Position numbers and translations under genes: made by a program. The notes under the pieces were generated by a model that was not told the origin of the DNA, ran no database searches, and saw only the letters and a list, made by a program, of their open reading frames with translations. From Ardenticatenales bacterium (GTDB taxonomy: Bacteria > Chloroflexota > Anaerolineae > Promineifilales > UBA4811), in contig DAOUVM010000028.1 in assembly GCA_030667645.1 (NCBI GenBank), forward strand, positions 1 through 12,232: DNA of 12,232 nucleotides, read 5' to 3'. Every line of letters begins with the position of its first letter. Positions within the stretch are counted from its first letter, which is position 1. This document shows positions 1 through 5,660 of this stretch, piece by piece.

Positions 1-1079
1 ACCGCACAGCGGAGATTCGCGCCGAGCAAGAAAAGTCGGAGACGATCCTCCGCAGCGTGGGCGACGCCATCGCCATGACCGACCTGGAGAGGCGGATTCG
101 GTTTGTCAACGACGCGTTTAGCACGCTGACCGGCTATTCCGACGACGATGCGGCCGGTCAGCCGATGAGTGTCTGGATTGGAGAGGAGCTGCCAGCCTCT
201 GACTGGGAAGCGCTAGCGTCGAGCCTGACACGCGGCGAGGTCTGGCGGGGAGAGGTGACCGCCAGACGCAAAGACGGCCGCACGTATGACGCTGACCTGA
301 CCATCGCGCCGGTGAGCGACGCCAAGGGCCGCCTGGTGGGCCATGTCTCCAGTCACCGGGATATCAGCAGGTTGAAGGACCTGGACCGAGCGCGGGACCG
401 GTTCATGAACAATGTGTCCCACGAATTGCGCACACCGGTGACGAATATCAAGCTCTATGCCCAGTTGCTCCGGTCAGGTCGCCGGCCGGAGAAGAGCGAC
501 CACTATCTGGAGGTCATGACGGAGCAGGTGCAGCGGTTGGAGCACCTGGTGCGCGACATACTGGAACTCACCGATCTGGACAGGGGACGGGCCACCATGG
601 TGATGCAGCCGGTCCGATTATCCGCCATGATCGGGGATTCGCTCACCGCCCACCAGAGGCAGGCCACGGCCGCAGGGCTGACGCTAGGGAGCGATCCTCT
701 GCCGGCCGGCCTGCCGGCCGTGATGGGGGACCAGGCGCGGCTGAGTCAGGCGCTGAGCGAGTTGATGGAGAATGCGATCACCTTTACGCTCGACGGCGGC
801 GAGGTGGCCGTGGCGGCCGGAACAGCGGAACGGGAGGGGGAGCGATGGGTCACGATCGACGTGCGTGACAGCGGAGTGGGGATTCCGCTGCCAGAGCAGG
901 AGCGCGTTTTCGACCGTTTCTACCGGGGAAGCGCCGCGGCCTCGGGACACGTTCCGGGAGCCGGGTTGGGGTTGAGCATTGTGAGGGAGATCATGCGCGC
1001 CCACGGCGGCCGGGTGACGGTGGAGAGCACGGAAGGGGAGGGGAGCACCTTTACGCTCTGGCTGCGAGCCGCGGCCTGA
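1..1079 (+). CDS. PAS-domain sensor histidine kinase (3' part; 5' end outside window)
   Basis: This is the C-terminal part of a two-component sensor kinase. The frame is open from base 3 with no stop, and the residues before the GTG at 57 read as a normal helical PAS linker, so the gene begins upstream and that GTG is not the real start. Counting from the codon at 57, a PAS/PAC domain spans about residues 1-105. A HisKA dimerisation domain follows with the H box SHELRTP (phospho-accepting His at bases 420-422). The HATPase_c domain shows the N box around N239, the G1 motif DSGVG (271-275), the F motif FDRFYRG and the G2 motif GAGLGLSIV (301-309). All kinase motifs are intact. No transmembrane segment lies in the visible part. 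No response regulator gene follows directly, so the partner is either upstream of the window or encoded elsewhere. The signal sensed is unknown. Confidence 0.93.
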   Translation, partial: RTAEIRAEQEKSETILRSVGDAIAMTDLERRIRFVNDAFSTLTGYSDDDAAGQPMSVWIGEELPASDWEALASSLTRGEVWRGEVTARRKDGRTYDADLTIAPVSDAKGRLVGHVSSHRDISRLKDLDRARDRFMNNVSHELRTPVTNIKLYAQLLRSGRRPEKSDHYLEVMTEQVQRLEHLVRDILELTDLDRGRATMVMQPVRLSAMIGDSLTAHQRQATAAGLTLGSDPLPAGLPAVMGDQARLSQALSELMENAITFTLDGGEVAVAAGTAEREGERWVTIDVRDSGVGIPLPEQERVFDRFYRGSAAASGHVPGAGLGLSIVREIMRAHGGRVTVESTEGEGSTFTLWLRAAA

Positions 1080-1081
1080 GG

Positions 1082-1142
1082 CAGACCGGATTGGTTACCA
1101 TAGTTGCCGGCTGCCGGTCTGGACGCCGCGCTAATTGCGGCG
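1082..1142 (+). terminator. Possible terminator region: two hairpins after the PAS kinase
   Basis: Immediately after the kinase stop codon there are two perfect inverted repeats. CAGACCGG (1082-1089) pairs with CCGGTCTG (1114-1121), and CGCCGC (1124-1129) pairs with GCGGCG (1137-1142) around a 7-nt loop. Neither is followed by a run of T, so intrinsic termination is only possible, not shown. Confidence 0.3.
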
Positions 1143-1170
1143 GGAGCGGTTGGTTGGGCGGGATGATTCC

Positions 1171-1186
1171 TGGCACGGATTTTGCA
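1171..1186 (+). promoter_or_regulatory. Sigma-54 (RpoN)-type promoter, exact consensus match
   Basis: TGGCACGGATTTTGCA matches the sigma-54 consensus TGGCACG-N4-TTGCW at every defined base. The -24 GG lies at 1172-1173 and the -12 GC at 1184-1185, with the required 10-bp separation. Transcription would begin near 1197, about 50 nt before the ATG at 1248. Activity requires that the organism encodes RpoN and an enhancer-binding activator; neither is in this window. Confidence 0.5.
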
Positions 1187-1247
1187 CGCTATTGGACGTA
1201 ACCCCGGCCGGAAACAGCCGGGCAGGCAGGTTTGGCAGGAGAGACAA

Positions 1248-1568
1248 ATGGCACCCAATAGCTCATCCCGGCGCAGGAATTCCTGGTCCCGCCTAGTTCA
1301 GTGGGGGATACCGATCTCGATTGTGGTTCTGTTGCTGGTGTGCGGCTGGGCCGCGACCTCGCGTGCGGCCGGCCTGTCCGTGGCGCGGGGCAGCACAGCC
1401 GAATCGGAATCGGCAGCTTGGCTGGTGGCTGATGGGGGTACTCTAGCTTCCCCGCGTGGAGGCAGGGAGCAGTATGCTTTCTACCTGGCTCTGGCCCTGC
1501 TGGGGCTGGCCATTCTGAGCTTTGGCGCGCTGGCGCTGGCAGGATGGCGGTGGCCCAAGGACACCTAG
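1248..1568 (+). CDS. Small membrane protein with two hydrophobic segments, unknown function
   Basis: A 106-residue protein that I do not recognise as a named family. The ATG at 1248 is chosen because AGGAG (1237-1241) lies 6 nt upstream; the frame is open further upstream but without a better start. The N-terminus is basic (RRR at 8-10), followed by a hydrophobic stretch at about 20-37 ending in ATSRAAG. That stretch could be a transmembrane helix or a signal peptide cleaved after A-A. The middle is polar and Ser/Ala-rich. A second, strongly hydrophobic helix spans about 76-98, and the protein ends in a short charged tail (WRWPKDT). The protein is therefore either a two-pass membrane protein or an exported protein anchored by its C-terminus. 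No LPXTG motif is present. It lies downstream of the sigma-54-type sequence and 156 bp before the acidic lipoprotein gene. Confidence 0.7.
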   Translation: MAPNSSSRRRNSWSRLVQWGIPISIVVLLLVCGWAATSRAAGLSVARGSTAESESAAWLVADGGTLASPRGGREQYAFYLALALLGLAILSFGALALAGWRWPKDT

Positions 1569-1650
1569 TACGCGACACCCTCCGTCTGTGGTGGTGAATA
1601 CACTGCTTGACGGCCCCACAGGGAGACATGGTTGTTCTGGCACGTACTAG
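1565..1650. repeat. Perfect 8-bp inverted repeat bounding an 86-bp intergenic segment
   Basis: CTAGTACG (1565-1572) is repeated in inverse as CGTACTAG (1643-1650), 70 bp apart. The left arm includes the stop codon of the small membrane protein gene. I see no obvious internal structure or flanking duplication, so this may be chance or a long-loop stem. Confidence 0.4.
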
Positions 1651-1724
1651 AGTCCCAGCGGTCCACCACGCGACGGGATCCACCCATTCCTTTTGCTCTC
1701 TCAGCATCTTGACAGGAGCACGCC

Positions 1725-2879
1725 ATGAGAACCAGGCGCCTCGCACTGTTGGCAGCAACTCTTTTCATCCTCTCCACTGTAGCGTGCGGTACGTCAGCGC
1801 CCGCGGCAACGCCCGACACGCAGGGGACAGTTGATGCGGCCGTGGCAGCAACGGCCGCTGCTCGCGTGGAACCGACCGCGACCGCAGAAGCGATCGCGAC
1901 CGCAGAAGCGACCGCGGATGCTCAGGCGACGATCGACGCGGCCGTTGTTGCCACCGCTATGGCAAGAGAGCGCGAACAGGCGACTATTGACGCGGCCATT
2001 GAGGCCACCGCCGCAGCCGCCCCCAACCCCACCCCCATTCCTATCCCAACCGAGGTGGATGCTACTGCCAGCGAGATGAGCGAAGAAGAGCTGGCGGTCG
2101 AGATCGAGGCGGCGGTAGCGGAAGCGGCCGAGGCGAGCGAAGAGTGCTCGACGGCCACGGCCGAGGCGACGACCGATGGGGCGCTGACACCGGAAGAAGC
2201 GGAAGCGATCGAGATGTATCTGACGGAAACCGAGGCGGCCATCGCCCTGGCGGAGGAACTGATCTACCTCTACTGTGGCGTGTACGGAGAGCTGGCGCTC
2301 GAAACGCTGTACCTGCTGGAGGCGATCGAGGAGGATCTGGCTATGATGACAGAGAACGCCGAATGGGTCGAGGAGATCCTGGTGGAAATCTATGCGGATC
2401 TGGAACAGGGGCTCGAGCTGACGGACGAGGCGATTGCCCAACTGGAAACGGCGGCCGAGGCTGCCAGTGAGACGGGCTTGAAGGCGTATGCAGAATCCCA
2501 AAGCTGGACCGGAGAGCTTCAGGCCGAGCTGGAGAATCGCGCGGAGGCTGCGCTGGGAATGGCTCCCAGCGAGATAGCGGCCGACCGTCAGGCGGCCATC
2601 CAGGGGGTGTTGGTCTATGTCGAAGGAGCGCGGCAGGTGCTGATGGACAATATGATATCGGCGGCCGAGTTGGGGGAGATTGCACAGTTGGGCGCGAATG
2701 CGATCGCCGGGCTGGAGGCTAAGGGTGGCCTCCAGTTGCAGCAATTGACCGGGGTCATTGACGGGATCACCGGCCAAATGGCCCGCGGCAGCCTGTCTCA
2801 GGCGACGGGAGCTCTGGCGGAGTTTGAGGCGCTGTTGGGTTCCATTCCAACGATTCCGGCCCTTCCGGCCCGGCCGTGA
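1725..2879 (+). CDS. Acidic, Ala/Glu-rich predicted lipoprotein with reiterated T-[VI]-D-A-A segments
   Basis: A 384-residue exported protein of unknown function. AGGAG (1714-1718) sits 6 nt before the ATG. The signal peptide is basic (MRTRR) then hydrophobic, and ends in a lipobox-like STVAC with Cys21 as the likely lipidated residue. Residues 22-110 are low complexity (Ala, Thr, Pro) and contain three related 13-residue segments at 34-46, 68-80 and 86-98, the last followed by a Pro-rich hinge (100-110). Residues 116-250 are strongly acidic and predicted helical or coiled-coil, with Cys141 and Cys184 as the only other cysteines. The remainder (250-370) is Ala/Gly/Leu-rich helix, and the end is Pro-rich. 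The net charge is very negative. The Ala/Thr/Pro-rich linker style is common in Chloroflexota surface lipoproteins. Its role could be structural or scaffolding, but nothing in the sequence shows an enzyme. Confidence 0.75.
   Translation: MRTRRLALLAATLFILSTVACGTSAPAATPDTQGTVDAAVAATAAARVEPTATAEAIATAEATADAQATIDAAVVATAMAREREQATIDAAIEATAAAAPNPTPIPIPTEVDATASEMSEEELAVEIEAAVAEAAEASEECSTATAEATTDGALTPEEAEAIEMYLTETEAAIALAEELIYLYCGVYGELALETLYLLEAIEEDLAMMTENAEWVEEILVEIYADLEQGLELTDEAIAQLETAAEAASETGLKAYAESQSWTGELQAELENRAEAALGMAPSEIAADRQAAIQGVLVYVEGARQVLMDNMISAAELGEIAQLGANAIAGLEAKGGLQLQQLTGVIDGITGQMARGSLSQATGALAEFEALLGSIPTIPALPARP
1824..2018 (+). repeat. Intragenic repeats encoding T-[VI]-D-A-A segments
   Basis: Three 39-bp units (1824-1862, 1926-1964, 1980-2018) encode GTVDAAVAATAAA-like 13-mers. 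Between the first two is an 18-bp tandem duplication (1878-1895 and 1896-1913) that differs at one base and encodes ATAEA[IT]. The tandem copies suggest growth by slippage. Confidence 0.7.
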
Positions 2880-2900
2880 GCGGCGCGCCATCAGAAAGAT

Positions 2901-2980
2901 CACAAATGACACGAATGAAACGATTTCCACGAATGCTTCGAAGGTAGCGAGTGCAGCGAATACGCCGAATGCCAGGAATA
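2901..2980. repeat. Degenerate CACGAATG-type short repeats in gene-free DNA
   Basis: The 362-bp stretch between the lipoprotein and the response regulator has no credible gene. Its first part carries short near-copies of one word: CACAAATGA (2901-2909), CACGAATGA (2910-2918) and CACGAATGC (2928-2936), followed by the looser words GCGAATAC, GCCGAATGC and AGGAATACC up to about 2980. The first two are directly adjacent. The second half of the stretch holds the regulatory array and promoter listed separately. Confidence 0.5.
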
Positions 2981-3056
2981 CCAGGGATGGTGGGCATTCG
3001 GCGGAACCCGGGAGTGGTTCGGGCGGCGCCCTGTGGTAGTGGCTGGGAAGCACCTT

Positions 3057-3096
3057 CCGTCTCTCAAATGCCACATAACTGTCATCACCCTGCCAC
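3057..3096 (+). promoter_or_regulatory. Pho-box-like array upstream of the response regulator (11-bp period)
   Basis: Heptamers related to the Pho-box half-site CTGTCAT occur every 11 bp: CCGTCTC (3057), ATGCCAC (3068), CTGTCAT (3079) and CTGCCAC (3090). The third is identical to the E. coli PhoB half-site and the second and fourth differ from CTGTCAC/T at one or two bases. A further CTGCGCC follows at 3102, one base out of phase. OmpR/PhoB-family regulators bind such 11-bp direct repeats as tandem dimers. The last in-phase heptamer ends 32 bp before the extended -10 at 3129. This is most simply an autoregulatory site for the regulator at 3242. Confidence 0.6.
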
Positions 3097-3125
3097 AGAA
3101 TCTGCGCCCTTTTCGGCCGGCGTTT

Positions 3126-3134
3126 TGCTATAAT
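3126..3134 (+). promoter_or_regulatory. Extended -10 promoter of the two-component operon
   Basis: TGCTATAAT contains a perfect -10 hexamer (3129-3134) with the extended TGn motif directly before it. No good -35 hexamer exists at 16-18 bp, which fits an extended -10 or activator-dependent promoter. Transcription would begin near 3141, giving a leader of about 100 nt. Confidence 0.6.
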
Positions 3135-3160
3135 GGGTGGTGTTCGGGCGCAACAACATT

Positions 3161-3191
3161 ATGCTGACGTAGCATTGAGCCGCCTGGGCTC
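3161..3191 (+). other. Two adjacent small hairpins in the response-regulator leader
   Basis: ATGCT-GACGT-AGCAT (3161-3175) is followed by GAGCC-gcctg-GGCTC (3177-3191). Each has a perfect 5-bp stem and 5-nt loop, and they are separated by one base inside the predicted 5' leader. They match no riboswitch class I recognise and may be incidental. Confidence 0.3.
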
Positions 3192-3241
3192 CGGGGGGAC
3201 CAGAGGTGGCATGCTGCGCAGCGCGGCGGAGCAGGGAGTTT

Positions 3242-3928
3242 ATGCCGGCCAAGATTTTGATCGTGGATGACGAGCCGCCAATCATTGACCTGTTGACGTA
3301 CAATCTCAAGCTGGCCAACTATCAAGTAGTGGCAGCGGGAGATGGTAAGCAGGCGCTGGCGCAGGCCCGTCGCGAGCAACCTGACCTGATCATCCTTGAC
3401 CTCATGCTGCCCGAACTGGATGGGCTGGAGGTCTGTCGAACGCTGCGGCGGGAGCGTGACGTGCCTATCATCATGCTCACCGCGCGGGACGCCGAGGTGG
3501 ACCGCGTGGTGGGGCTGGAGCTGGGGGCCGATGATTATGTGGTCAAGCCCTTTAGCGTCCGTGAGCTGATGGCCCGTGTCAAGAGTGTGTTGCGCCGCAC
3601 TGGCCCGGGGAGGCCGGACACGCCGGCCGGCGTTACGCGGGTCGGCGAGTTGCGAATCGACGCCGCTCGCCACGAAGCCTCTCTGGGGGTGGTTCTCCTG
3701 GAACTCACGACGCTCGAATTCGAATTGCTGCACACGCTGGCCCGGCACGCGGGCCAGGTGTTGAGCCGGGAGCAACTGCTGGAGCAAGTTTGGGGATACC
3801 AGTACCACGGAGATCTGCGGGCGGTGGATGCCGCCATCAAGCGGCTGCGGACCAAGCTGCGCCAGGCGGCGGCCGGGGCCGATCTCATCCTAACGGTGCG
3901 CGGCGTGGGTTATAAGCTGGCGAGTTGA
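3242..3928 (+). CDS. PhoB/PhoP-type (OmpR family) response regulator
   Basis: A 228-residue cytoplasmic transcription factor, the usual length for this family. The ATG at 3242 is chosen because the receiver domain starts at once (MPAKILIVDDE); AGGGAG (3233-3238) and GGAG (3228-3231) precede it. A GTG at 3206 would add an atypical Cys/Arg-rich stretch. The receiver domain (1-118) has the acidic pair D9-D10, phospho-acceptor D53 in ILDLMLPELDG, T80 and K102. The winged-helix DNA-binding domain (about 132-228) ends in the family's typical recognition-helix and wing segment, with VDAAIKRLRTKL followed by RGVGYKL. It is followed 4 bp later by a histidine kinase, its evident partner. The 11-bp-spaced heptamers upstream of this operon and of the VIT-VWA gene match what such regulators bind. 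Phosphate as the stimulus is a guess from the site sequence only; no pst or phoU genes are in view. Confidence 0.93.
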   Translation: MPAKILIVDDEPPIIDLLTYNLKLANYQVVAAGDGKQALAQARREQPDLIILDLMLPELDGLEVCRTLRRERDVPIIMLTARDAEVDRVVGLELGADDYVVKPFSVRELMARVKSVLRRTGPGRPDTPAGVTRVGELRIDAARHEASLGVVLLELTTLEFELLHTLARHAGQVLSREQLLEQVWGYQYHGDLRAVDAAIKRLRTKLRQAAAGADLILTVRGVGYKLAS

Positions 3929-3932
3929 TACC

Positions 3933-5459
3933 GTGTTCTCTAGCATCCGTGCCCGCCTGACCGCCAGCCACCTGCTGGTTATCATGCTGGCGATGAGCTT
4001 GTCCGGCTTTTTGCTACTTTCGTTTCTGGAGCGTTACTTTATGCAGGCGGCCGAAGAGAGCTTGACCGCGCAGGCGGTGATCACTGCTCAGGCACTGATC
4101 CCCGGCGCGACCACCGATCGGCCGCCGGTCGATGCGGCGCCGGCGTACAATGCGGTTCAACAGCAACAGGCAAGCAATCTTGCTCTCCAGGCCCAGAATC
4201 TTCCGGCGCCGGCCGTCGACCTCTCTTCGCACGCTGTGGATCTGGGCGTCCTGACAGACGCGTCGTTTCAGCTCTCCGCGCAGCTCGATACCCGCATCCG
4301 TATCCTGGACCCGGCCGGGGTGGTGCAGGTGGATTCCCAGCAAACGGAACAGGGCGCGGACCTGTCCGCGGACCCGCTGGTCGCCGAGGCGCTGACAGGC
4401 CAGTATGCCAGCTACACAGACCAGGATAGGGTGATGCATGTTGCGCTTCCCGCTCTAGTTGACGAGCGGCCGGTAGGCGTAATCTATCTGAGCCAACCCC
4501 TGGACGATGTCACGGCAGTACTGTACGATCTGCGGATTCGCTGGCTGATCTCCACCGGCATGGCGCTGCTCTTTTCGGGCGTGGCCGGCCTGCTCCTGGC
4601 GCGGATGATCACCCATCCGCTGCGCCAGTTGACGGCCGCGGCCGGAGCGGTGGCAGAGGGGCGCCTTGATCGGCGGGTGCCGGTGCGGTCGCGTGATGAA
4701 TTGGGCCGGTTGAGTAGCGCCTTTAACGACATGACCGGCCGCCTTCAGGCGGCCCGCCAGATGCAGATCGATTTTGTGGCCGACGTCTCTCATGAATTGC
4801 GCACGCCACTGACGGCCGTAAAGGGACTCGTGGAGACGCTACGCGATGGAGCCGTCGATGATCGCGAGGTTCGAGACCGTTTTCTAGAGACGGTAGAGAG
4901 TGAGACCGACCGGCTCGTGCGGTTGGTGAACGATCTACTGCTTCTTTCGCGTGCTGACTCGGAGGCGTTGAACCTGCGGCGCGAGACGGTGGACCTCGAA
5001 AAGCTGGTCCGGCCGCTGATGACCAGGCTTGCGGTGGCCGCTGCGGGGAGGGAGGTGGACTTGCGGCTGGAGGCCCCCTCCAAATCGGTTTTTGCCTGGG
5101 GGGATCCGGACCGCATCGAGCAGGTGGTGCTGAACCTACTGGACAACGCGATAAAGTACTCGCGGCCGGGCGGGGTGGTGACGGTCATTCTAGATGATGA
5201 ACCTGTCGAGGCGCCCGAATCCCAGACGGAGGTCACTGTTCGGGTGCGAGACGACGGCATGGGAATTCGGGCCGAACATCTGGCCCACCTCGGCCGCCGC
5301 TTTTTCCGGGCAGATCGAGCGCGAGCACGGTCCGAAGGGGGGAGCGGATTGGGGTTGGCCATCGCCCAGGCGCTGATCAGGGCTCACGGCGGCCGGCTCT
5401 GGCTGGAAAGCCAGGAAGGCGCCGGGACGGTGGCGAGTTTCACTCTTCCATCCCCGTAG
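3933..5459 (+). CDS. Membrane histidine kinase of the PhoR/WalK type, partner of the upstream regulator
   Basis: A 508-residue sensor kinase starting at GTG 3933, 4 bp after the regulator's stop, with no strong ribosome-binding site of its own, so translational coupling is likely. TM1 spans about 12-32 and TM2 about 204-224. Between them an extracytoplasmic domain of about 170 residues has the pattern RIRILDPAGVVQVDS ... ALTGQ ... VALPAL ... VGVIYLSQPL, typical of the PAS/Cache-like sensors of this kinase group. HAMP (about 224-276) follows, then HisKA with the H box at H287 (SHELRTPLTAVKG), and HATPase_c with the N box NLLDNAIKYS (401-410), G1 DDGMGI (440-445), F motif RFFRADRA and G2 GGSGLGLAI (469-477). 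Everything needed for autophosphorylation is present. There is no cytoplasmic PAS domain as in E. coli PhoR. The ligand is unknown. Confidence 0.92.
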   Translation: MFSSIRARLTASHLLVIMLAMSLSGFLLLSFLERYFMQAAEESLTAQAVITAQALIPGATTDRPPVDAAPAYNAVQQQQASNLALQAQNLPAPAVDLSSHAVDLGVLTDASFQLSAQLDTRIRILDPAGVVQVDSQQTEQGADLSADPLVAEALTGQYASYTDQDRVMHVALPALVDERPVGVIYLSQPLDDVTAVLYDLRIRWLISTGMALLFSGVAGLLLARMITHPLRQLTAAAGAVAEGRLDRRVPVRSRDELGRLSSAFNDMTGRLQAARQMQIDFVADVSHELRTPLTAVKGLVETLRDGAVDDREVRDRFLETVESETDRLVRLVNDLLLLSRADSEALNLRRETVDLEKLVRPLMTRLAVAAAGREVDLRLEAPSKSVFAWGDPDRIEQVVLNLLDNAIKYSRPGGVVTVILDDEPVEAPESQTEVTVRVRDDGMGIRAEHLAHLGRRFFRADRARARSEGGSGLGLAIAQALIRAHGGRLWLESQEGAGTVASFTLPSP

Positions 5460-5462
5460 TTT

Positions 5463-5485
5463 CCGGGCAGTTGGCCCGGTTCCAC
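5463..5485 (+). terminator. Probable terminator of the two-component operon
   Basis: CCGGGC (5463-5468) and GCCCGG (5474-5479) form a perfect GC stem with a 5-nt loop, beginning 4 bp after the kinase stop codon. The tail (TTCCACTT) is only partly T-rich, so it is a weak intrinsic terminator by sequence. Confidence 0.45.
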
Positions 5486-5492
5486 TTGACAC

Positions 5493-5532
5493 CTGCCCCC
5501 AGACTGTCGTTTTCGTGTCACTCTTGTGTCAC
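5493..5532 (+). promoter_or_regulatory. Pho-box-like array upstream of the VIT-VWA gene (11-bp period)
   Basis: Four heptamers lie exactly 11 bp apart: CTGCCCC (5493), CTGTCGT (5504), GTGTCAC (5515) and GTGTCAC (5526). The last two are identical and separated by TCTT; the spacer before them is TTTC. The last heptamer ends 10 bp before the -10 hexamer at 5543, the spacing known for PhoB-activated promoters, where the box replaces the -35 element. The likely binder is the regulator encoded at 3242-3928. Confidence 0.65.
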
Positions 5533-5542
5533 ACAGGCCGAT

Positions 5543-5548
5543 TATAGT
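5543..5548 (+). promoter_or_regulatory. -10 element of an activator-dependent promoter for the VIT-VWA gene
   Basis: TATAGT matches the -10 consensus at 5 of 6 bases. No -35 hexamer lies at normal distance; the Pho-box-like array occupies that place. Transcription would start near 5555, leaving a leader of about 105 nt before the ATG at 5661. Confidence 0.55.
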
Positions 5549-5660
5549 TTAGCCTGACGAGAGCCGAGCCGCCGGTCAGGGCGTTGGAGCGCTGATCGGC
5601 GACACAGTCCGGGCATCAGATTTTGCCGGTAATCGGATGTCTGGAAATGGAGTGACAAAC

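Noticed and set aside
1639..1654. A second sigma-54-like -24 element (TGGCACG at 1639-1645) before the acidic lipoprotein gene.
   Set aside because: The bases at the -12 position read AGAGT instead of TTGCW, so the essential GC is missing.
1794..3074. Long open frame on the minus strand opposite the acidic lipoprotein gene (426 codons).
   Set aside because: It is rich in Arg, Gly and Leu with no domain, and mirrors the codon bias of the plus-strand gene, which has a signal peptide and ribosome-binding site.
3206..3241. GTG at 3206 as the start of the response regulator.
   Set aside because: It adds a Cys/Arg-rich extension not seen in this family; the ATG at 3242 begins the receiver domain directly and has purine-rich ribosome-binding sequence before it.
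5486..5514. TTGACA at 5486-5491 as a -35 element for the VIT-VWA gene.
   Set aside because: No -10-like hexamer lies 16-18 bp downstream; the TATAGT at 5543 is too far away.
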